Assembly (NCBI GenBank): GCA_022376465.1
Contig: JACDTU010000009.1
Coordinates: forward strand, 310,001 to 374,000
Reading direction: 5' to 3'
Source: Cubamyces lactineus
Taxonomy: Eukaryota > Basidiomycota > Agaricomycetes > Polyporales > Polyporaceae
Length of the DNA stretch: 64,000 bases
Part shown: positions 34,901-41,350 of the stretch, piece by piece
Numbering within the stretch: the first letter of the stretch is position 1
How the letters are laid out: every line of letters begins with the position of its first letter
Position numbers and translations under genes: made by a program
The notes under the pieces: model-generated
Told to the model about the DNA's origin: nothing
What the model saw: the letters and a program-made list of their open reading frames with translations, nothing else
Database searches by the model: none

Positions 34901-35566
34901 GATTTTCTTCTTGCGGTACCATAGCTCGATGGCCCTCGAAGGATTAAATGTAAGCCTTTCGGAGTCTGGGTCTGCGTCGTCCTCGTCCGGTATAGCACGT
35001 ACGAACGATACGACCAGATCTTGATTTAGAGGTTTTACTGGGAAATTCCACAGCATCCCTTCGGGTGGGTCGTGCTCGCATTGGTATTTATGGATCTGCT
35101 GCTGCTTCTTGATAATATCCGACTTGAAAGTAATGCGTCCACTTTCCCAGTCGATATTAGGATTGTACTTGCGGATCCATGGCATGCCGAATAAGACATC
35201 GTCCCGCCCAATGTCGGCCACATACCAATTTGTTGGGAGCTTCTTCCCGTGTAGATTAAATGTCCCCTCCACCCGATGGGTAATGGTTCCCATGCTATTA
35301 ACGCTATCGTCCGCGTTCCGGAAAGTCAGAGTCTTCGGTAGTCTGACTGTCGGAAGATTGTACTTGTCCACAATCTTTTTATTGACGATCACGGCATCCG
35401 CACCAGTGTCGATGAGCCCCTTGATTTCGACGGCTTTGTCCTGAACCTGCATGTAACCGGGTATCAGCAGAGCACTGCGTCTCCGCTCTGTATTGGTTAC
35501 AATAGTTACATGCAGTTCCTTGGGCAAGTCAGGCGTCGAGTCTGCTTGCCTGCCTAAAAACCCGTC
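31904..35566 (-). CDS. pol: Pol polyprotein: protease, RT, RNase H, integrase, chromodomain
   Basis: Open from 35566 with no ATG at its start, as expected for a frameshift product. In order: aspartic protease (IDTGADAVIVNKK); reverse transcriptase with the YMDDILIF catalytic box; RNase H (IECDASKVATGAV, YDRELLAIVRALEAWRHFL); integrase with an HHCC zinc finger (MHHDAPIMGHPG...CAACQTSK) and a D,D,E core (TITMDYITDL, VISDRGPQFI, HPQTDGETERVNQ); a C-terminal module; and a chromodomain (EVEAILSHRTRGTQKQYLVA, WKGWPASENSWEPERHL). It makes cDNA and inserts it; the chromodomain probably steers integration to marked chromatin. About 1,207 residues follow the first conventional codon, and no disabling lesion is visible. 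Confidence 0.95.
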   Translation of the reverse strand, partial: DGFLGRQADSTPDLPKELHVTIVTNTERRRSALLIPGYMQVQDKAVEIKGLIDTGADAVIVNKKIVDKYNLPTVRLPKTLTFRNADDSVNSMGTITHRVEGTFNLHGKKLPTNWYVADIGRDDVLFGMPWIRKYNPNIDWESGRITFKSDIIKKQQQIHKYQCEHDPPEGMLWNFPVKPLNQDLVVSFVRAIPDEDDADPDSERLTFNPSRAIELWYRKKKIRKINKSTEIAIAAKKDQKEKTLDEILPDFVKDYRQVFEKKAASRFPPSRPWDHAIEFKKDFDHHTKGSWRKIYPLTYTERIELDKFIAENLEKGYIRKSKSPLASPFFFVTKKDGSLRPVQDYRALNEGTIKNAYPLPLISDIIDRLKGATIFTKLDVRAGYNNVRIKEGDEWKAAFITPSGLFEPTVMFFGLCNAPATFQNMMNDLFRDMLQEGWMVIYMDDILIFSDNVEDHHKRTRRALQRLQDSDLFLKAEKCEFDRQEVEFLGSIIRPGVVAMDPVKLKAIIEWEPPKTVKQVQAFLGFGNFYRRFIRDYSKIVRPLTELTKKDQPFLWTSDCQKAFNTLKKRFTEEPILQIPDPEKPFQIECDASKVATGAVLRQQGEDGLWHPCAYLSKSFTPAERNYQIYDRELLAIVRALEAWRHFLQGSPHPTEILSDHKNLTYFRTAQKLNRRQARWHLFLSEFNIVIKHQPGKSLTQADALSRRSGHDGGENDNKDVVLLGPELFAKAVNVELQERIRDSKLRDNSVVEYITLKGKATKRPEFGKPEDWSDDDGILLYKNRVYVPPDNQLYRDIVKMHHDAPIMGHPGVQKTYDLVKREYMWPGMRKFIAQYVKGCAACQTSKVNTHPIKPGLIPIQHSGDTRPFRTITMDYITDLPESDGFNAVQVVVDHDVSKAAVFSPCTKNITAEGAMDILQRDVYRRFGLPAKVISDRGPQFISKAFKELHNSLGIETALSTAYHPQTDGETERVNQELDLALRLYCANNPENWAKLLPQFEFAHNQRTHSVTGKSPFELLYGFQPEAVGTVRTTPKHPSTEQRLQSLQEARENTIAAHAQAAAAMSRRLPAAQVPLKLGDKVLLDTKNLRLPYVSRKLIPKQVGPFTIVKVLGPVTFKLKLPEKWKIHPVFHAALLTPYHTTKEHGPDYVRPPPIPTPESTEGEEWEVEAILSHRTRGTQKQYLVAWKGWPASENSWEPERHLKNAQSILRNYKKRHKLS
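35523..35563 (-). promoter_or_regulatory. Programmed -1 frameshift signal between gag and pol
   Basis: On the minus strand the last gag codons are ACG GGT TTT TAG, so G GGT TTT (35563-35557) is a canonical X-XXY-YYZ heptamer. A 6-nt spacer follows, then a potential hairpin: GGCAAGCAG pairs with CTGACTTGCC (one bulged A) around a 9-nt loop. The pol frame opens only at 35566, just upstream of the heptamer, and is in the -1 frame relative to gag. Confidence 0.85.
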
Positions 35567-37428
35567 TCAAAATCTGTAGCCCTGAGTGCGTTAATAGAAA
35601 TATTGTCCTCTTCGTCCTCTTCGTCCTCTTCGTCTGAGATCTCCTCAGACTCGTCCTCTAAGTCCTCGTCGGTAACCTGTCGTACCTTCCGACTGACGGG
35701 TTTGCCGGGCTTCTTAGGTTTAGAAGGACAGTCTCTGGAAATATGTCCCGGCTTCCTGCACCGGAAACATAGTCCCTTGTCTTGCAGCTCCTGTCTCTCC
35801 TTGACAGAGAGCTTGTTAATATCGAGCGAGTCGTCCTCGATATTAACCGTCTTGACATTCTTCCTAGTCTTCGAGGTTTTGGCCTTGCGTCCTCTACGAT
35901 TAGCCAAAATCTTCTCCGTAAGGTGATAGCTATGGTCGATCTCCTTAGTCCTAGTCATCCACTCTTCAATGGTCGTCGGCGGAGGGTACGACATGGATAT
36001 CTTCTTAAGTAAATATTCTGGAAGCGCATTTCTGTACAGGGCCAGTTGCGCTGCTGGGTCCAGAATTTTTCCCTTGAGAGCTAGATCCATGAACCTCGCA
36101 TTGAACTCATCAACTGAAGAGTAGTCCTTGAGCTGTATTGTCGTGAGATTAACCATAGAGTCGTCCACCTCGTCTACTGGGGCAAATGCGAGCAGGAAAT
36201 TCCTCTTGAAGACCGGCCAAGAGTCAAATCCTCGATAGACTCCCGGTCTAATTTCCTCTTCAGCTCGCTGAATTGTGATGTCCTTCCAGTAGTTTATATT
36301 GTCCCCTTCCATGAAGGACAGGGCCGTCGCCACCTTCGTGTAATCATTAACGAAGTCGTGGGGTCGCGCCGTGAACAACAGGAACAGTTGATTGAGGAAG
36401 GACCTGGTTTTGTCTCGGTCTCCGTTGAAGACCTCAGGGTCCTTGATCTTGCCCTTTCCGTGTCCTTGCGGCGCATTTCCTGGAGCTTCTTGCGGTTCCG
36501 GGTCTGGGTCTGGTCCTGGTGGTCCTCCTCCTGGGGAGTAGGGATCTGAAGGCTCAGGGTCAGGCCGACCTCCGGGCCTACCTGGTCCGCCTCCTCCTCC
36601 ACCTCCAGAAGGATTGATAACTCCTCCAGAAATTGCCGTTGCCCGAGGGGCTGGTCCACTTGATAAAGACCCGTATCTTTCTCCTTCTGAGCCTTGCCCT
36701 TGCGGAGTGAACGCATATCTATGGGCTCCAGAAATGGACTCTCCTGTCGCTGTTCCCGACATGTACGATGGTACTGATTTTCGTACAAATTCTGGGGTTG
36801 CGCTGCGACCAGTATACTCCAATTCAGATTTAGTCTCCTCGACCTCTGTCTGAATATGCTCTTCTCTCGGTTCAGGTGTTTCTGCCTCTACCCGAGTGTC
36901 TTCTGTTTTCGGTGCAGGTACTACGACCTTAATCCGAATAGTTTCCTCGATTTTCGGTTCAGGTGCTTCGACCGTCGTCCGAAAAGTCTCGTCCTCCTTG
37001 TCCGAGTCCTCTACCTTAGGCGGTTCGGTCTCCTTTCCTTTCTCCTTGAAGGATGGACCTGATTCCTTAGGTGATTCGGATTCTTGAGGTTTTGGGGTTC
37101 CTACTCTTGAAGTCGGAAACGATCCTGACACAACTCTCGGACTATTAATCCGACCAGTAGCTTTTCCAGCAAGTAGTGGCTTCTTGACTAACGCGGGTTG
37201 TCGTCCGTGGGTGTTAGTAATATCCCGCTCTTGTGAAGAGTGTGTTAGGATTAAAGCCGATGCGTGCTTGACGTTTGGAACCTCCTTAGTGTTGTACCGA
37301 AGTGGACACCTTTCGTTGGTGCAAAAATTCCACTTGTCTACGCTTTCTCGATAGTATACGTCCCGAGCTTTGTCGGAGTTGTAGAGATGATATAACCTTG
37401 AACAACTATATGGTTCAGCTGAACTCAT
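35554..37428 (-). CDS. gag: Gag polyprotein (624 aa) with CCHC zinc knuckle
   Basis: ATG at 37428-37426 (MSSAEPYSCSRLYHLYN), the first AUG on the predicted transcript. The N-terminal half is acidic and Pro/Gly-rich (Gly run followed by GRPDPEPSDP). A retrotransposon capsid-like region follows (VFNGDRDKTRSFLNQLFLLF, FKRNFLLAFAPVDEVDDSMV, about residues 330-450). The zinc knuckle is CFRCRKPGHISRDC near residue 560, and the C terminus is acidic. It ends ETGF then TAG (35556-35554). The stop abuts a GGGTTTT slippery heptamer in the correct phase, so a fraction of ribosomes should enter pol in the -1 frame. Packages genomic RNA in virus-like particles. Confidence 0.93.
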   Translation of the reverse strand: MSSAEPYSCSRLYHLYNSDKARDVYYRESVDKWNFCTNERCPLRYNTKEVPNVKHASALILTHSSQERDITNTHGRQPALVKKPLLAGKATGRINSPRVVSGSFPTSRVGTPKPQESESPKESGPSFKEKGKETEPPKVEDSDKEDETFRTTVEAPEPKIEETIRIKVVVPAPKTEDTRVEAETPEPREEHIQTEVEETKSELEYTGRSATPEFVRKSVPSYMSGTATGESISGAHRYAFTPQGQGSEGERYGSLSSGPAPRATAISGGVINPSGGGGGGGPGRPGGRPDPEPSDPYSPGGGPPGPDPDPEPQEAPGNAPQGHGKGKIKDPEVFNGDRDKTRSFLNQLFLLFTARPHDFVNDYTKVATALSFMEGDNINYWKDITIQRAEEEIRPGVYRGFDSWPVFKRNFLLAFAPVDEVDDSMVNLTTIQLKDYSSVDEFNARFMDLALKGKILDPAAQLALYRNALPEYLLKKISMSYPPPTTIEEWMTRTKEIDHSYHLTEKILANRRGRKAKTSKTRKNVKTVNIEDDSLDINKLSVKERQELQDKGLCFRCRKPGHISRDCPSKPKKPGKPVSRKVRQVTDEDLEDESEEISDEEDEEDEEDNISINALRATDFETGF

Positions 37429-38321
37429 ACACGTTGTGCTTGTCGTAGGAAAGCCTGATGTAGTTCCCTAGCTCGGAGGCAACTACGAAATTTCCTAAGA
37501 TTTTCTTCGAGGTCTATATCTGCGTAGTTCTCCGGATTGAGGACCTTTGCTCGCAGGTAGTCAATCTGGTTCTGAAGATATCCCGCAAAGTTCCGTACCC
37601 TCGTTGGAGGTGTAACAGCTTGTCTTGGAATAAATTCGAGTGTCTGGATGACCTGAGTTATGTATCGATGGGCTCGTTCGAGAGTCGCGTGATATCTCCT
37701 CGTGAAGTCTTCCTGTCCTAGTACTTCCAAGTTATCTGCTATAACTCGAAGTGTATCGATCGCGTGTACCGGAAGCTGTGTTCTCCGATAGAATATCCCT
37801 GCCGTTGAGGATGCTTCTTCAACACTAGTTTCTGGAGTCGATCGATCCGAACTATCCGTTCCTGGACTCGCTCGGGTTGGAATGGGTACGCCTATTGCTA
37901 CTCCTGATTCCGCCTGAATGGCCAGAGAATTCCTATATTCTCTCCACTCGTCTGTTCTCTGAAACGCGGGTTCTTGTTCCGATACTCGAGTGCTCCGACC
38001 CGACGATGTCGAACTGGTACTTTCTACGTAAGGGATTGTCGAGCTAAAACCTCTTATCAAGGGGAATGGGGATCCTCCTGGCGATCTTGGGAGAGCAACT
38101 ATATTCTCCGGGATCGCGAGTGGTGGTAAGCTCGGCAGTGTTTTGTTCCTTCCGCCTAGTACCCTGGGTGATTGTCGCAATGGGGGTTGTGTAGTTCCCT
38201 CCGTATTGACTATCGTCTCTCTGTACGTTACGAGCAAGAGAGAGTTCTGATGCGTTTCGTAGTCGTTGTCTTCCGACGTAGGCCTCTGCACTTTTAACAA
38301 GTGGAGGGTTAAAGCTTTCAG
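37425..38321 (-). CDS. Retrotransposon ORF1: methionine-free open frame upstream of gag
   Basis: About 290-298 codons without a stop and without any internal Met. No ATG occurs in this frame or in either other sense frame from the predicted RNA start to the gag ATG. Candidate near-cognate starts are the CTG at 38321-38319 (A at -3) or the TTG at 38300-38298. The first half is Ser/Thr/Pro-rich. The second half is helical (DNLEVLGQEDFTRRYHATLE, NLRKFRSCLRARELHQAFLR). It ends TGA at 37427-37425, overlapping the gag ATG as ATGA. It could be an N-terminal Gag-like product from non-AUG initiation, or a constrained leader. Function unknown. Confidence 0.6.
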   Translation of the reverse strand: MKALTLHLLKVQRPTSEDNDYETHQNSLLLVTYRETIVNTEGTTQPPLRQSPRVLGGRNKTLPSLPPLAIPENIVALPRSPGGSPFPLIRGFSSTIPYVESTSSTSSGRSTRVSEQEPAFQRTDEWREYRNSLAIQAESGVAIGVPIPTRASPGTDSSDRSTPETSVEEASSTAGIFYRRTQLPVHAIDTLRVIADNLEVLGQEDFTRRYHATLERAHRYITQVIQTLEFIPRQAVTPPTRVRNFAGYLQNQIDYLRAKVLNPENYADIDLEENLRKFRSCLRARELHQAFLRQAQRV

Positions 38322-38324
38322 TCT
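38313..38324 (-). promoter_or_regulatory. Self-priming primer-binding site
   Basis: Two nt after the 5' LTR the sense strand reads AGACTGAAAGCT, the exact 12-nt reverse complement of AGCTTTCAGTCT at the predicted RNA 5' end (38504-38493). No TGG-type tRNA primer site is seen at this position. This is the Tf1/sushi self-priming arrangement, consistent with a chromodomain element. The same stretch holds a CTG (38321-38319) in frame with the following ORF. Confidence 0.8.
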
Positions 38325-38326
38325 AA

Positions 38327-38876
38327 TGTTACGCTTTCGAGCGTGACTCTTAAACTATCAAGCCTTAAGACGTCAATGAATAGAGAGCTTGTATCTATTC
38401 AGCTACTAGCCCTAGCTTGTCGAAGATAAGCGCGTAGTAGTATTTGCAGTTGAAAGCGAGTTAACGAGCAACCAAAGTCGTATTTCGCAAAGAGACTGAA
38501 AGCTGAGGGTCGCTCTATGGCGTCGCCTCTTATATACATGTATACCAGCCTGTAGACGGAACGTTCTAGCGTATACAAGGACTTTCTGGTGCGTAGTAGT
38601 CAGCGCTAGTCGAACCTAGTAACACTGTGGCAGTGCTGCTGTGTACTGTGCAGAAGCGCTGTGCACTGCGCGGCAGCGACTGTGCACTGTGCAGAAGTAA
38701 CTGTGCATGGAAAGTCCTAGAGCATCCTAGATAATACGAGACTGTTCCATAGAATCCGCCATATACAATCGTAGCTGGAGTCCCAGAGCCTACCATACTT
38801 GTATCGTACAGAGTAAGTACTAGAAACCGTTACCAGTTCGTCGAGACGTCGCAATACCTATTGTACATTCGTAACA
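38327..38876 (-). repeat. 5' LTR (right copy)
   Basis: 550 bp, identical to the left copy by eye. On the minus strand U3 spans about 38876-38505 and R-U5 about 38504-38327, judged from the TATA box and the self-priming match. Confidence 0.95.
38504..38536 (-). promoter_or_regulatory. Retrotransposon TATA box and predicted transcription start
   Basis: TATATAAG at 38536-38529 on the minus strand lies about 25-32 nt upstream of AGCTTTCAGTCT (38504-38493), the 12-mer complementary to the downstream primer site. In Tf1-type elements that 12-mer would be the RNA 5' end, so spacing and complementarity independently point to a start near 38504. Confidence 0.7.
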
Positions 38877-39036
38877 CATATGACAAGGCCGACGCGAATC
38901 CGCGCTAGGCCTAACGACGCGCGCTCCGACGCCCATGGGAAGCGACGCGCTGTCTACCGCCCGCGCGAACCCGCGCGACGCGCTCTCTGACCAGATCCTC
39001 TGTCTACACACGCTCACACGCAACCTGACGCTCGCA

Positions 39037-39553
39037 ATGGCACCAAAGTACGCTCTGAAAACGGCGCTATATGTGGTGAGTGCTGTATGTGTACAACTGG
39101 GAGCCTACTCACGCATCTGTAGGTAATTCAAGGCGTGATAGGAGATGACAAACGGGCGGCGGGTAGTGCAGACTTTGACGTCTTCATCCAGGTATGTGTG
39201 TCCCTTGACTGAATGGTCTGCACACTCACTATGTACAGGCCCTCGTAGAGATCGGCTTTACGATGGTTGAGGGGCCGGACCGGGCAGGGCAGACCTTGCG
39301 GCCGCCAATGGGTGTGAAGGAGGCCGAAGATGATTTGTTCATTCGTCGACCTGCGGGGGAGGACGGCTGGTGGGCGTATGAGTATATTCCGTAAGTACCT
39401 TGCCTTCACGGTGCGCTACTTGCGCTGAGGATAGCTAGCAGAGTTGCAAAAATGCTCTGCGAGAAGTATGACATCAAGGCCACGGATTTTATCGAGATTC
39501 CGGATGTTGTAGAAATCACGGGCGCTGGCTTCGCGATCCCGGCGATGGATTAG
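39037..39553 (+). CDS. Small unrecognised protein, copy C (near right end)
   Basis: Start ATG at 39037 (MAPKYALKTALYV), stop TAG at 39551-39553. Four exons with GTGAGT/GTATGT/GTAAGT donors match copies A and B. Conserved segments are GDDKRAAGSADFDVFIQ, LVEIGFTMVEG, EDGWWAYEYIP and ATDFIEIPDVVE. It lies 842 bp from the right end of the KDZ-type element, as copy A lies 914 bp from the left end, and it reads outward in mirror orientation. The gypsy element inserted about 160 bp upstream of its start. Function unknown. Confidence 0.72.
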
Positions 39554-40040
39554 GACTGGATTCGCACTCGTGTGTCTTCTGAATAGTGTTCGTAGGTTCT
39601 TGGTAGAATTACCCGATGTCTGTACTGCGCTTGCAACGTCCTGTAGCTGATGTTCGCTTGATCAGGGCAATGCGGAGAAATTGATGCCGATCGATCGATT
39701 CAATCGTATGGCGGGGGTGGCAGTGATCACGCCTTGTACCTGAACCTGAACGCTCACGGCAAATTGATACAGAAGAGTGTACGAATGAACCTGCAATTTC
39801 ACGGCGTGTGTGCGCTATGCTAATTACAAGGGCAGAAAATGCTAGCTGTCGGCGGTGCGCATGTCATAAAAAGGGGACCCTTATTCAGATGAGTTCGACA
39901 CGGCCTGAGATCTGTGAAGTGCGCCTCCAAGATGTATGCACTTCTAAGGACCGCGCTTTGCCAAAGACTGACAACGCTGCACGATCTTGCGCAGGTACGT
40001 CCTAATCTGAGTCAGTGCAGCGGCCATGAGACCTTCCATA
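39554..40040. other. Non-coding arm between small gene copy C and right terminal repeat
   Basis: No supported gene. It contains the inverted counterpart (about 39680-39735) of the GATCGATC/CCCCCGCCAT segment found downstream of copies A and B, so the two arms are related beyond the coding part. Confidence 0.45.
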
Positions 40041-40116
40041 GCCCTCATGGCGCAACGGTCGAATGCTTGACCTTATCTCCTCGACGCTTGGGTTCGAAAC
40101 CCGAGTACTGTGTTTT
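40041..40116 (+). ncRNA. tRNA-like Pol III module in right terminal repeat, reading outward
   Basis: An A-box match TGGCGCAACGG near 40048-40058 is followed by a perfect T-arm, TTGGG/CCCGA around loop TTCGAAA (about 40089-40105), which is a B-box match, and TTTTT at about 40112-40116. It is homologous to the left module (both begin GCCCT.ATG). No acceptor stem forms, so it is not a functional tRNA. Transcription is inferred only. Confidence 0.5.
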
Positions 40117-40395
40117 TCATCCGGATGTGTTGGATCGGCGCGCGAGGGAGCTGGAACCGCACGGGAGGGGGAGTTGGAACCGGACGCGAGGCGGTCCCAA
40201 CCGGCGAAGTGGTCCCAACTCCTACTTGGCACGCGGAGTCAGTTGGAACCGGTCCCAACCCACCCCCGGTTCCAACTTGCTTCCATATCCTGGCCGGCCT
40301 CTTTGGTCGCCACTCTTTGGCGCCGAAGATGGAACGGTTCGAACCTGGCACCGTCTAATAGACGGCCAAGTTCGAACCGGGAAACTGAAGTAGTT
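40041..40395 (-). repeat. Right terminal inverted repeat of the KDZ-type element
   Basis: Inverted homologue of 9688-10064. Near-palindrome CCGTCTAATAGACGG at 40351-40365 (30 bp from the tip), GGTTCGAACC at 40336-40345, and about six GTTGGAACC/GGTCCCAACC units between 40145 and 40280. It is followed by the GGATTTCAG duplication (40396-40404) and then Plavaka coding sequence. Confidence 0.8.
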
Positions 40396-41205
40396 GGATT
40401 TCAGGTGGCCAAAACGCCGGCATTCTCCTCTCTCACCATCGCCCAAGTGGTCACTGATTTCGGCGCATCTCAATTCACGCGCTGCCTTCATGACTTCCTG
40501 GTCAAGCTTGCCACTGGTGATCCAGCGCGCCTCAACGTCATTGGTGCTCCCCTGCAACATACGTCCCGTGTAGCCGCGTACAAGCAATGCAAAGTCCGCC
40601 TCCCTGTCGCGCGTCAGGTCACTTCCCACACCCTTATCGACAGCATTCACGCGTCCCCTGCCCGAGCGAGCTCTGGCTTGCTTAAACCTCCCATCCCCGC
40701 GAAGATGTCCACTGTGCTCGCGCGCGATCCAGCCATCGCGGTCAGCTCTCCCGCTTTCGCGTTTGATCCTTCACAACCTCTCCGTGGTGAGTAGCCTGAC
40801 ACATCTTATGGTATTGCTGAGGTAGCTGATGATTGATATCCAGGTCTCCGCGTTGCGCGCGTGCGCATAATCTTTGAATTACCGAGGGTATACAACGCGA
40901 AGTCCCTCGGCGTGACCGAACCTCTCGCGTACGTCGAATGGTTCACACCGTTTCACGTTTACGATGAGATCACTGGTATGTACGTCGTGTCCCCCTCGAC
41001 GCGTCAACATCAACGCTACGCATCTGTCATCCCGCTCACACATATTGTACGTTCGTGTCATCTCATACCATGTTGGGGCAGGCGGATCGACAGGCGGCCA
41101 GTCCAGGGTGACGTGCTAGACAGCCACACCACCAAGTTTTATGTTAACCCTTATCTTAGACACCATGACTTTGTACTATTTAGGCTTCTTGGCGATGCAA
41201 CGTGA
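40396..41205 (+). pseudogene. Plavaka transposase, 3' part
   Basis: Opens with the duplicated GGA TTT CAG (40396-40404) and continues in frame as VAKTPAFSSLTIAQVVTDFG, the expected continuation of the 5' part at 7223-9687. An intron at 40787-40843 (GTGAGT...CCAG) precedes the last exon, which carries LRVARVRIIFELPRVYNAKS, AYVEWFTPF, GMYVVSPSTRQHQRYAS, HIVRSCHLIP and FYVNPYLRHHDF, with TGA at 41203-41205. Separated from its start by 30.7 kb, it cannot make transposase as it stands. Confidence 0.87.
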
Positions 41206-41350
41206 TGCACTGTACACTCAAAGTGATTGATATTGACTATGTAGCGCTACAGCGAGACCTATCTGAACTACCCGGGCTACAGCAGCACAAGGAACGGCTA
41301 CGTGCGCTATGGCGCCTCCATCATCCGTCCCATCGCCATGTGGAAATTGC

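Larger units (their letters stand above)
29957..38876 (-). mobile_element. Ty3/gypsy chromodomain LTR retrotransposon, apparently intact (8,920 bp)
   Basis: Two 550-bp LTRs (29957-30506 and 38327-38876), identical by eye, start TGTTACG and end CGTAACA. CATAT is duplicated at 29952-29956 and 38877-38881. The sense strand is minus, so the 5' LTR is the right one. In transcript order: TATA box, self-priming site, a methionine-free ORF, gag with a zinc knuckle, a -1 frameshift signal, pol (protease, reverse transcriptase, RNase H, integrase, chromodomain), an extra ORF and a polypurine tract. LTR identity implies a recent insertion, later than the KDZ-type element it sits in. All long ORFs are unbroken. 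Confidence 0.95.
9688..40395. mobile_element. Giant KDZ-type cargo transposon (30,708 bp; about 21.8 kb without its nested retrotransposon)
   Basis: Bounded by GGATTTCAG duplications and by diverged inverted ends. Read inward, both ends share ACTTCAGT, TCCCGGTT, the near-palindrome CCGTCTATTAGACGG at exactly 30 bp from each tip, then GGTTCGAACC and clustered GGTTCCAAC repeats. Its one DNA transposase is the minus-strand KDZ gene (13811-18027), so KDZ mobilisation is inferred. Cargo: four co-oriented plus-strand genes (19560-28868) and three copies of a small gene, two near the left end and one near the right, all reading outward. Zisupton-type KDZ elements are known to make about 8-bp duplications, close to the 9 bp here. 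A gypsy retrotransposon interrupts it at 29957-38876. Confidence 0.82.

Noticed and set aside
38566..38796. 76-codon frame present in both LTRs (also 30196-30426)
   Set aside because: It lies in U3, overlaps the tandem GTGCACTG array and has no recognisable features; its duplication simply reflects the two LTRs.
40041..40116. Functional tRNA gene
   Set aside because: The T-arm and boxes fit, but no 7-bp acceptor stem can be formed and the anticodon arm is poor. Kept only as a tRNA-like module.
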